A stretch of DNA of 63,278 nucleotides from Muribaculaceae bacterium (lineage in GTDB: Bacteria; Bacteroidota; Bacteroidia; Bacteroidales; Muribaculaceae). The notes below the pieces were generated by a model. The model was not told where the DNA came from, made no database searches, and saw only the letters and a program-made list of their open reading frames with translations. The stretch lies in contig VSPG01000009.1 of NCBI GenBank assembly GCA_009775265.1, forward strand, positions 1 to 63,278, given 5' to 3'. A program made the position numbers and the translations under genes. Of the stretch, positions 10,401 through 16,458 are shown one piece after another. Within the stretch, counting starts at the first letter, position 1. Each line of letters begins with the position of its first letter.

Positions 10401-11037
10401 CATCGGCTTCGGCGGTCTTGACCATGTTCTTGCATCCGGCAAGAACGTGAACGTGCTCGTGCTTGACACTGAAGTGTACTCCAACACCGGCGGCCAGGCT
10501 TCGAAATCGACTCCTATGGGCGCTATCGCCAAATTCGCAGCCGCCGGCAAGCGCGTGCGTAAGAAAGACCTCGGCCTTATCGCATCGACCTACGGCTATG
10601 TGTATGTGGCACAGATCGCAATGGGCGCCGACCAGGCTCAGACGCTCCGCGCCATCCGCGAGGCCGAGGCTTACGACGGCCCGTCGCTCATCATTGCCTA
10701 CTCGCCCTGTATCGCCCACGGCCTGAAGTCGGGCATGGGACGTTCGCAGCGTGAGGAAGAACTCGCAGTTGCATGCGGCTACTGGCACCTGTGGCGCTAT
10801 AACCCCGCTCTCGAGGCCGAAGGCAAGAACCCCTTCACGCTCGACAGCAAGCAGCCTGACTGGAATAAGTTTGACGACTTCCTCAAAGGCGAGGTGCGCT
10901 ACGCTTCCGTTCAGAAGCAGTATCCCGCCGAGGCTGCCGAACTGTTCGCTGCCGCCAAGGACAACGCGCAGTGGCGCTACAACAACTACTGCCGCCTTGC
11001 CCGCGAGCAGTGGGGTGTGGCTCCCGATGCTGAATAA
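7480..11037 (+). CDS. nifJ: Pyruvate:ferredoxin (flavodoxin) oxidoreductase
   Basis: Single-chain PFOR of 1185 aa, the usual length. It oxidatively decarboxylates pyruvate to acetyl-CoA and passes electrons to ferredoxin or flavodoxin; it is a cytoplasmic, oxygen-sensitive enzyme central to anaerobic metabolism. Domains in order are the pyruvate-binding N-terminal domain (YPITPSSTMAEYVDDWAA near residue 30), the CoA and gamma domains, a 2x[4Fe-4S] ferredoxin domain (CIQCNKCAYVCP from Cys690 and CLGCGNCVDVCP from Cys747), and the TPP domain with CSGCGETPY and the GDGAAYDIGFGG magnesium/TPP motif. It is a one-gene transcription unit with its own promoter and two hairpin terminators. Codon use is strongly biased to C-ending codons compared with its neighbours, which suggests high expression. 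Confidence 0.96.
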   Translation: MSKEKKFLTCDGNQAAAHVSYMFSEVAAIYPITPSSTMAEYVDDWAAAGRKNIFGETVLVQEMQSEGGAAGAVHGSLQAGALTTTYTASQGLLLMIPNMYKIAGEMLPTVFHVSARTLASHALSIFGDHQDVMACRQTGFAMLAEGSVQEVMDLAGVAHLSTIRSSIPFLNFFDGFRTSHEIQKIEALEADDLAPLLDRKALADFRKRALTPQAPVARGMAENDDVFFQHREACNQHYEAVPEIVEAYMAEISKITGREYHLFNYYGDPEADRVIIAMGSVTQAAEEAIDYLRAKGEKVGLVAVHLYRPFSVKHLLAAVPATAKRIAVLDRTKEPGANGEPLYLDVKEAFYGKENAPVIVGGRYGLASKDTTPAQIVAVYENLGLPEPKNHFTIGIVDDVTFTSLPTGDELSLDAPGTFEGKFYGLGADGTVGANKNSVKIIGDNTDKYCQAYFSYDSKKSGGFTCSHLRFGDEPIRSTYLVNTPNFVACHVQAYLHLYDVTRGLRDGGTFLLNTIWEGEELAKNLPNNVKRYFAQHNITVYYINATKIAQEIGLGNRTNTILQSAFFRITEVIPVELAVEQMKKFIVKSYAKKGENIVNMNYEAVDRGSEYKKLDVDPAWATLADDEKKAVNEPEFISRVVRPINAQKGNDLTVKDFSGIADGTWQQGTAAYEKRGVAAFVPEWIEENCIQCNKCAYVCPHASIRPFLIDENEMASAPFAEDRTLAAMGPALKGLRFMQAVDVLDCLGCGNCVDVCPGKKGVKALEMKPLESQLDVQKEWDYCVEHVASKQNLVDVKQMVKNSQFATPLFEFSGACSGCGETPYVKLITQLFGDHEMVANATGCSSIYSGSVPSTPYTTNAAGNGPAWANSLFEDFAEFGLGMKIATEKIRSRVADIMTSMQSCDCCSDEMKALAAQWLASPDSAGVTREVADKLVPLCEACGCDLCKSLLELKGFLVARSQWIIAGDGAAYDIGFGGLDHVLASGKNVNVLVLDTEVYSNTGGQASKSTPMGAIAKFAAAGKRVRKKDLGLIASTYGYVYVAQIAMGADQAQTLRAIREAEAYDGPSLIIAYSPCIAHGLKSGMGRSQREEELAVACGYWHLWRYNPALEAEGKNPFTLDSKQPDWNKFDDFLKGEVRYASVQKQYPAEAAELFAAAKDNAQWRYNNYCRLAREQWGVAPDAE

Positions 11038-11058
11038 AGCCCTATAACCGTTTTTATA

Positions 11059-11094
11059 CACCGCCCCGCAGGCTTCGGCCTGCGGGGCGGTGTC
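11059..11094 (+). terminator. nifJ terminator 1
   Basis: A perfect 16-bp GC-rich stem (11059-11074 with 11079-11094) is closed by a TTCG tetraloop and followed by CCGTTTT. It is a very stable intrinsic terminator 21 bp after the nifJ stop. Confidence 0.92.
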
Positions 11095-11101
11095 CGTTTT
11101 G

Positions 11102-11127
11102 CCGCAGCTACATGTAGCTGCGGGTTT
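11102..11127 (+). terminator. nifJ terminator 2 (22-bp palindrome)
   Basis: A perfect palindrome at 11102-11123 (CCGCAGCTACA and its complement) is followed by GTTTT. It looks like a back-up terminator; as an exact palindrome it could also be a protein-binding site. Confidence 0.6.
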
Positions 11128-11288
11128 TGAAAAAAAACGCGTGTGCCATAAGGGATTTTTGGTGCGAAATCCGTAATTCTCCGCGATATAAAACGGGAAA
11201 AACGGGGATAAAATTAAATGCAAGCAAATAAACGGATTAGCAAAAGGCTGTTTTTCCGCGATTTGCCTGCAAATGGGGCGATTTTCTC

Positions 11289-11310
11289 AAAAAGTACACC
11301 TTTTGTACCC
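11289..11310 (+). other. Candidate left attachment site (attL-like)
   Basis: AAAAGTACAC CTTTT GTACCC lies 100 bp before the recombinase stub. It matches the site at 12794-12814 in 16 of 21 positions, with all differences falling in the central 5 bp (CTTTT versus GATTA). A short variable core between conserved arms is what a tyrosine-recombinase crossover region looks like. Confidence 0.45.
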
Positions 11311-11361
11311 CGTTTCAAGAACATTCGGGACAAGTGAATTGTTAAGGACTGTAAACGGCGA

Positions 11362-11393
11362 TTTTCAAAATCTTATGACCCCGCTTATCTTTG
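11362..11393 (+). promoter_or_regulatory. Promoter of the recombinase stub
   Basis: A TTTT (near TTTG) at 11362-11365, a 20-bp spacer and a consensus TATCTTTG at 11386-11393 lie 17 bp before the ATG at 11411. Confidence 0.6.
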
Positions 11394-11410
11394 CGGAAAA
11401 TTCATAGTTT

Positions 11411-11503
11411 ATGGCAAAAATAGAAAATCGCAAGAAACAGAATCCCAAGCTCCAACAGTCCGAACTGAGCGACGGACGCGCCAGCCTCTATCTGGAATAC
11501 TAC
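11411..11503 (+). pseudogene. Tyrosine recombinase/integrase, N-terminal fragment
   Basis: The first ~30 codons (MAKIENRKKQNPKLQQ, then SELSDGRASLYLEYY) closely resemble the start of the arm-type DNA-binding domain of Bacteroidales site-specific integrases of about 400 aa. After residue ~31 the resemblance stops and the frame runs on to 11650 with unrelated, biased sequence (RNIFLISQPIVRP). That stretch is antisense to a small membrane ORF. The SAM-like core and the catalytic R-H-R-Y domain are absent, so it cannot be active. The promoter and start are intact, so the 3' part was lost by deletion or replaced. The family assignment is from memory of typical members and not from a search. Confidence 0.7.
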
Positions 11504-11709
11504 ATCCCTAATGCGGAGAGGATTGAGATTATCCACCCGATGCCTCGGAATATTTTTTTAATCAGCCAACCGATAGTCAGACCAACGATTGCTCCGATGA
11601 CAATCAGTATCACTTTCGCCACCTTTGCAACCGCCTTGCTTATGCGGTAATGATAGGAGGATTGGCGAGCTTGCCTTGACCTATTTGTATGTTGTTCTGT
11701 GGCTTTCAT
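11500..11709 (-). CDS. Small hypothetical membrane protein (69 aa)
   Basis: The ORF codes for a basic, hydrophilic N-terminus (MKATEQHTNRSRQARQSS) followed by a strongly hydrophobic segment (VAKVILIVIGAIVGLTIGWLI) and a second amphipathic stretch (IFRGIGWIISILSALGM). That fits a small inner-membrane protein with one or two spans. Its stop codon lies at the end of the recombinase homology, which marks the junction in the remnant. No family is recognised. It may be cargo of the lost element or a neighbour brought in by deletion. Coding is supported by the clean membrane profile. The short length and lack of a visible promoter leave doubt. Confidence 0.45.
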   Translation of the reverse strand: MKATEQHTNRSRQARQSSYHYRISKAVAKVAKVILIVIGAIVGLTIGWLIKKIFRGIGWIISILSALGM

Positions 11710-11754
11710 ATCGGTGGGGGCTTTTTTTTAACCTCATGCGTCCAAAGACAGTGT

Positions 11755-11913
11755 GGTTGTTTGAGTTGCTTGACACCTGAAAGGCGTGTGGCACAAAAGA
11801 AAGGATGTTCACGGCAAGACGGAAAAATACTACTCGCAGAGTGGAGATTTTTCCGGATCGACGCGAATGTCCCTTTGCCACACGTTTATTTTGGCAAGCA
11901 ACTCCAACTGACC
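11755..11913. repeat. Imperfect long inverted repeat
   Basis: The left arm near 11755-11798 contains GAGTTGCTTG and CGTGTGGCA. The right arm near 11874-11913 contains their complements (TGCCACACG, CAAGCAACTC) in reverse order, with a less conserved stretch between them. The ~75-bp centre is not obviously coding. It could be the ends of a small transposable unit or a long stem in RNA. Confidence 0.45.
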
Positions 11914-12060
11914 CACAAGGCTCAGGTACGCATCAGATGAAAATGGCCTCCCCGATATTCAGGAAAGCCACAGGACAAAATTGAAATCAAAAATGCCGGA
12001 CTTTACTGAACGGCATCATAATGAAAATCTGGGGAAACAAGAAAATAGCAGAAAGAGAAA

Positions 12061-12267
12061 AGAAAGGAGAGTGCAATCCCGGAACAGGATAATGTCCGGC
12101 ATTTGTTCAAGCCGGAGAGTAGCGCAGGCGCAGGACAAATGACGGTCTTTATCCCCGTGGATTGAGTCCCTGCGGGACACGGAATGGCCGTGTTCAGTCG
12201 TAAGATGCGGACAACCGTCCCCGGTTGCACATCTTTCGGCGACACGGCTATTCGATGTCCAGCATCG
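12061..12267. repeat. 207-bp direct repeat, copy 1
   Basis: This unit is repeated at 12331-12539 with a period of 270 bp and over 90% identity. It contains short internal stems (TCCGGC/GCCGGA around a 10-nt loop, GTCCC/GGGAC, CAACC/GGTTG, GATG/CATC). The first stem is only partly kept in copy 2. An antisense frame reads through both copies, but a 2-nt length difference shifts part of it, so it is unlikely to be conserved protein. Confidence 0.85.
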
Positions 12268-12330
12268 CAGTGAGGCAATATAGAAATCCGGAACCGTCCT
12301 GTCAAGGACAACTATCAGGCTGTGATAAAA

Positions 12331-12539
12331 AGAAAGGAGAGTGCAATCCCGGAACAGGATAATGTCCGGCATTTGTTCAAGTCGTAGAGTAACGGAGGCG
12401 CAGGACAAATGACGGTCTTTATCCACGTGGATTGAATTACCTGCTGGGACATGGAATGACCGTGTTAAGTCGTAAGATGCGGACAACCGTCCCCGGTTGC
12501 ACATCCTACGGCGACACGGATATTCGATGTCCAGCATCG
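12331..12539. repeat. 207-bp direct repeat, copy 2
   Basis: This is the second copy of the unit at 12061-12267, 2 nt longer, after a 63-bp spacer. Both copies start AGAAAGGAGAGTGCAATCCC and end TTCGATGTCCAGCATCG. The differences are scattered substitutions plus one 2-nt indel around GATTGAATTACC. Confidence 0.85.
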
Positions 12540-12793
12540 AGCGTACATCAGATTTACAGATCAGATTTAGTTGCCTGAGATTACCTCTTTCCAAAAATTA
12601 TGAGTATTTTTGTGCGCAAAATTACGATTTGGAGTTACGGCTACTTCATAAACATTTCCGGTTATAGGGCTGCGAGAAGGTGTACTTCCCTGAGTTGGCA
12701 GAGGTAAAAACAGGCAAATTGTGGTAATTAAAAATCCTTAACGAAAGCCAAAAATATCAAATCTGATTTCCTCGGCTTTCCGTCAACTTCCAC

Positions 12794-12814
12794 AAAAGTA
12801 CACGATTAGTACCC
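12794..12814 (+). other. Candidate right attachment site (attR-like)
   Basis: AAAAGTACAC GATTA GTACCC matches the site at 11289-11310 outside the central 5 bp. It lies 34 bp before the typA promoter, so insertion here would leave typA expression intact. Confidence 0.45.
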
Positions 12815-12847
12815 ACGCCCTCTCAAACCCCTCTGAGAATCAGTCAA

Positions 12848-12879
12848 TTTGCCCAAATAAGAAAAAATGCGTAAATTTG
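12848..12879 (+). promoter_or_regulatory. Bacteroidota-type promoter of typA
   Basis: TTTG at 12848-12851, a 20-bp spacer and TAAATTTG at 12872-12879 form a full consensus 26 bp before the typA ATG. Confidence 0.85.
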
Positions 12880-12905
12880 CATGTTGAAAGAAAATCCAAT
12901 AGCGT

Positions 12906-14702
12906 ATGCAGAAAATCAGGAACATAGCCATTATCGCGCACGTCGACCATGGTAAGACAACCATTGTCGACAAGATGCTTCTTGCCGGCAACCTCTTTCG
13001 TGAGAACCAGAATGCCGGCGAACTCATTCTCGACAACAACGACCTTGAGCGCGAACGCGGCATAACTATCCTATCGAAAAATGTATCCATCAACTATAAA
13101 GGCTACAAAATAAACATCATAGACACGCCCGGACACGCCGATTTCGGAGGCGAGGTGGAGCGTGTGCTCAATATGGCCGACGGCTGTCTGCTGCTTGTCG
13201 ATGCGTTCGAAGGGCCGATGCCTCAGACCCGCTTCGTGCTTCAGAAAGCCATTCAGATAGGTCTGAAGCCTGTAGTGGTAGTCAATAAGGTGGATAAGCC
13301 CAACTGCCGTCCGGAGGAAGTGCAGGAGATGGTGTTCGACCTTATGTTCAGTCTTGACGCCACAGAGGAGCAGCTGAATTTTCCGACGCTTTTCGGTTCT
13401 GCCAAAAACGGCTGGATGAATACTTCGCCCGACAAGCCTACCGACAACATATTGCCATTGCTCGACGCAATTATCGAATATATACCCGAGCCAGAAGTGA
13501 TAGAAGGCGATACGCAGATGCTCATAACCTCGCTCGACTTTTCGAGCTATGTGGGCCGTATTGCCATCGGGCGCGTGCACCGCGGAACTATCCGCGAGGG
13601 ACAGGAAATAGCCCTTTGCAAACGCGACGGCAGCGTGGTGCGCCAGCGCGTGAAGGAACTGCACACATTCGAGGGCATGGGTCGCAAACGTGTGGAAAGC
13701 GTGAGCAGCGGCGACATCTGCGCTCTCGTGGGTATCGATGGTTTTGAAATCGGCGACACCGTGGCCGACATAGCCAACCCCGAGCCTCTGCCCCGTATAG
13801 CCATCGACGAGCCCACTATGTCGATGAGCTTTACCATAAACGACAGCCCGTTCTTCGGCCGCGACGGCAAGTTTGTGACGTCGCGCCATGTGGGCGACCG
13901 CCTTACTCGCGAACTTGACCGCAACCTCGCCCTGCGTGTGCGCAAAGCCGACTACGAGGACGTGTGGACGGTTTCGGGTCGCGGTGTGCTTCACCTGTCT
14001 GTGCTCATCGAGACCATGCGCCGCGAGGGCTACGAACTGCAGGTGGGACAGCCGCAGGTAATCATCAAGGAAATCGACGGTGTGAAATGCGAGCCGGTGG
14101 AACTGCTCACGATAAATGTCACCGAGGAGTATGCGTCGAAAATAATCGACATGGTTACGCGTCGAAAAGGCGACATGGTGAGCATGACCGCCCAGGGCGA
14201 ACGCGTGCATATCGAGTTCCATATCCCGTCGCGCGGCATAATAGGACTACGCAACAATGTGCTCACGGCATCTGCCGGCGAGGCCATAATGGCTCACCGC
14301 TTCCTTGAGTACCAGCCGTGGAAAGGCGAAATCGAACGCCGCACCAACGGTTCGCTCATAGCGATGGAGGCCGGTACGGCCTATGCCTATGCCATAGATA
14401 AGCTCCAGGACCGCGGACGCTTCTTCATCTTCCCGCAGGAGGAGGTGTATGCCGGACAAGTCGTGGGCGAGAACGCCAAGGACAACGACATAGTGGTGAA
14501 CGTCACGAAATCGAAGAAACTCACCAATATGCGCGCGAGCGGCGCCGACGACAAGGCGCGCATCGTTCCTCCTGTGGTGTTCAGCCTTGAGGAGGCGCTG
14601 GAGTACATAAAGGAAGACGAGTATGTGGAGGTTACGCCCCACCATCTTCGTATCCGTAAAATCATACTTGACGAGATTGAGCGCAAGCGCGCCAACAGAT
14701 AA
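12906..14702 (+). CDS. typA: Ribosome-associated translational GTPase TypA/BipA
   Basis: 598-aa GTPase of the EF-G-like family that binds the 70S ribosome and helps 50S assembly and stress adaptation (known). The P-loop AHVDHGKTT is at residues 11-19. Switch II is DTPGHADFGGEVERV and the specificity motif is NKVDKP. Domains II, III, V and the TypA-specific C-terminal domain follow in the normal order, with GRGVLHLS and PSRGIIGLR as recognisable landmarks. Length is standard. It has its own promoter immediately right of the decayed element and is followed after 19 bp by folP, so it leads a typA-folP-cdaA(-pulA) transcription unit. Confidence 0.97.
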   Translation: MQKIRNIAIIAHVDHGKTTIVDKMLLAGNLFRENQNAGELILDNNDLERERGITILSKNVSINYKGYKINIIDTPGHADFGGEVERVLNMADGCLLLVDAFEGPMPQTRFVLQKAIQIGLKPVVVVNKVDKPNCRPEEVQEMVFDLMFSLDATEEQLNFPTLFGSAKNGWMNTSPDKPTDNILPLLDAIIEYIPEPEVIEGDTQMLITSLDFSSYVGRIAIGRVHRGTIREGQEIALCKRDGSVVRQRVKELHTFEGMGRKRVESVSSGDICALVGIDGFEIGDTVADIANPEPLPRIAIDEPTMSMSFTINDSPFFGRDGKFVTSRHVGDRLTRELDRNLALRVRKADYEDVWTVSGRGVLHLSVLIETMRREGYELQVGQPQVIIKEIDGVKCEPVELLTINVTEEYASKIIDMVTRRKGDMVSMTAQGERVHIEFHIPSRGIIGLRNNVLTASAGEAIMAHRFLEYQPWKGEIERRTNGSLIAMEAGTAYAYAIDKLQDRGRFFIFPQEEVYAGQVVGENAKDNDIVVNVTKSKKLTNMRASGADDKARIVPPVVFSLEEALEYIKEDEYVEVTPHHLRIRKIILDEIERKRANR

Positions 14703-14721
14703 TCCCAAACTCTCTCCGGCC

Positions 14722-15585
14722 ATGTTGAGCATCAATATACGAGGGCGCCTGGTGCGCTACAGCCGTCCGGCGGTGATGGGTATCATCAACGCAACTCCCG
14801 ACTCGTTCTATGCTGCGTCTCGCGCGTGCACGGAAGCGGAAGTGGCGGCCCGGGCGGAGCGTATGGCCGCAGAGGGGGCTGATATGCTTGACGTGGGTGC
14901 ATGTTCAACACGCCCGGGCGCATCAGCACCGGACGCTTCCACGGAGTGGGCGCGGCTTGAGCCGGCCTTGCGGGCGGTTCGAAAGGCCGTCGGAGAGGAT
15001 ATGCCGGTGAGCGTCGACACTTTCCGTGCGGAAGTGGCCCGGCGTGCCGTTGAAAGCGGCATGGCCGATATTGTGAACGACATAGGCGGCGGCACGCTTG
15101 ATGCCGCAATGTTCGACACGGTAGCCGGGCTGCGCGTTCCTTATGTGCTGATGCACATGCGGGGCACTCCCGCCGACATGCAGACCCGCACCGACTACGG
15201 CGAGCGCGGAGTGGTGGCGGAAGTGATTGCGGAACTTGCCGGACGCGTCGACCGATTGGAGCAGATGGGTGTGGCAGATGTGATAGTCGATCCCGGATTC
15301 GGTTTTGCCAAGACTCTGGAACAGAACTACGCTTTGCTGTCGGCTCTCGGCACGGTGGCCGACGCTTTGCGGCGTCCCTTGCTTGCCGGCATGTCGCGGA
15401 AGTCGATGGCCACACGCCTCCTCGGCATAGACGCCGCCGACGCTCTGCCAGCTACGTCGGCTCTCAACATGCTCGCGCTGGAGCGCGGGGCCTCCATTCT
15501 CCGCGTGCACGATGTGGCCGAGGCCGTGCAGGTGGTGGAAATGTATACCCGGCTTTGTGGCTCCGCAGCCGAAAAAAACATTTGA
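14722..15585 (+). CDS. folP: Dihydropteroate synthase
   Basis: Folate-pathway enzyme that joins p-aminobenzoate to dihydropterin pyrophosphate in the cytoplasm; it is the sulfonamide target. 287 aa. Family signatures seen are MGIINATPDSFY (residues 19-30), GADMLDVGACSTRPGA (the pterin-binding region), VNDIGGG and DPGFGFAKT. The ATG at 14722 is chosen over an upstream in-frame ATG at 14623 because the latter lies inside typA and codes for non-family sequence. It is four bases ahead of cdaA, an arrangement commonly seen in Bacteroidota. Confidence 0.95.
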   Translation: MLSINIRGRLVRYSRPAVMGIINATPDSFYAASRACTEAEVAARAERMAAEGADMLDVGACSTRPGASAPDASTEWARLEPALRAVRKAVGEDMPVSVDTFRAEVARRAVESGMADIVNDIGGGTLDAAMFDTVAGLRVPYVLMHMRGTPADMQTRTDYGERGVVAEVIAELAGRVDRLEQMGVADVIVDPGFGFAKTLEQNYALLSALGTVADALRRPLLAGMSRKSMATRLLGIDAADALPATSALNMLALERGASILRVHDVAEAVQVVEMYTRLCGSAAEKNI

Positions 15586-15589
15586 CGCT

Positions 15590-16387
15590 ATGCTCGATTT
15601 CGGAATAAAAGACATATTCGACATAGTAATAGTAGCCGCGCTGCTGTACTACATCTACCGCCTGATGAAAGAGAGCGGCACGCTCAACATCTTCTACGGC
15701 ATAATGGCCTTCATTGTGGTGTGGGTGGTGGCTTCGGAGATTCTCGACATGCGCCTGACGGGCACTATCCTCGACAAGTTCATGAGCATAGGGCTGCTGA
15801 TTCTCGTAATCCTGTTCCAGGAGCAGATAAAGCGCTTTCTCGTGGAGCTGGGCAGCCATCGCGACTGGCGTTTCCTCCGCAAAATCTTCCACCATGCCGC
15901 GGGAGGCGAGGGGCATGAGGCGGAGGCTCACCGCCGTGTAATGGCGGTGGTGTACGCGTGCATGAGCATGGCCAAGAGCAAGACCGGCGCCCTGATAGTG
16001 GTGCAGGGCGCTATGCCGCTTGATTCCTATGCCAAGACCGGCGATATGATTGACGCCCGTATCAATACCCGCCTTATCGAGAACATATTCTTCAAGAATT
16101 CGCCGCTGCACGACGGCGCCATGATAATAGCCCGCCACCGCATAGAGGCTGCGGGATGCATATTGCCGGTCAGCCACGACAGCGACGTGCCCCGTTCGCT
16201 CGGTCTGCGCCACCGCTCGGCGCTCGGCATAGCCCAGGCTACAGACGCTGTGGCGATAGTGGTGAGCGAGGAAACGGGCTACATATCCATTGCCCACCGC
16301 GGAAAACTGGAGACGCGGCTGAGCACTACCGAGCTTGAGCACCGCCTTACCGACCTTACATCCGAGGTGTCGGTCGAGGGCGTGTAA
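15590..16387 (+). CDS. cdaA: Diadenylate cyclase CdaA (c-di-AMP synthase)
   Basis: Membrane-bound diadenylate cyclase of 265 aa that makes the second messenger c-di-AMP from two ATP. Two or three N-terminal membrane segments (about residues 8-25, 32-50 and 64-77) precede the DAC domain. That domain has the catalytic DGA (175-177, in SPLHDGAMI) and RHR (207-209, in GLRHRSALG). The start at 15590 is chosen because an upstream in-frame start would overlap folP by 70 bp and add a non-membrane extension. Translation is probably coupled to folP (4-bp gap). No c-di-AMP phosphodiesterase or YbbR-type regulator gene is next to it. Confidence 0.94.
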   Translation: MLDFGIKDIFDIVIVAALLYYIYRLMKESGTLNIFYGIMAFIVVWVVASEILDMRLTGTILDKFMSIGLLILVILFQEQIKRFLVELGSHRDWRFLRKIFHHAAGGEGHEAEAHRRVMAVVYACMSMAKSKTGALIVVQGAMPLDSYAKTGDMIDARINTRLIENIFFKNSPLHDGAMIIARHRIEAAGCILPVSHDSDVPRSLGLRHRSALGIAQATDAVAIVVSEETGYISIAHRGKLETRLSTTELEHRLTDLTSEVSVEGV

Positions 16388-16458
16388 GGCGGCACATCGG
16401 AGCGCGGCCGCGCCCGATATTAATGAATTTACTTGATTATATCATACATTCTATTAGC

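Larger units (their letters stand above)
11289..12814 (+). mobile_element. Decayed integrative element
   Basis: The 1.8-kb gap between nifJ and typA holds no intact ordinary gene. It contains a promoter plus the first ~30 codons of a tyrosine recombinase, a small minus-strand membrane ORF, a long imperfect inverted repeat and two copies of a ~207-bp repeat. All of this is bracketed by two sites of the form AAAAGTACAC-N5-GTACCC. I infer an integrated element that has lost most of its interior. The outer limits are taken from the two att-like sites. Confidence 0.55.

Noticed and set aside
11681..11881. 66-codon minus-strand ORF in the element remnant
   Set aside because: It overlaps the start of the small membrane ORF in another frame, has no membrane or domain pattern, and runs through the inverted-repeat region.
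12016..12594. 192-codon minus-strand frame across both 207-bp repeats
   Set aside because: The 270-bp period is a multiple of three, which keeps the frame open. The 2-nt indel means the upstream parts of the two copies are read in different frames, so the protein is not what is conserved.
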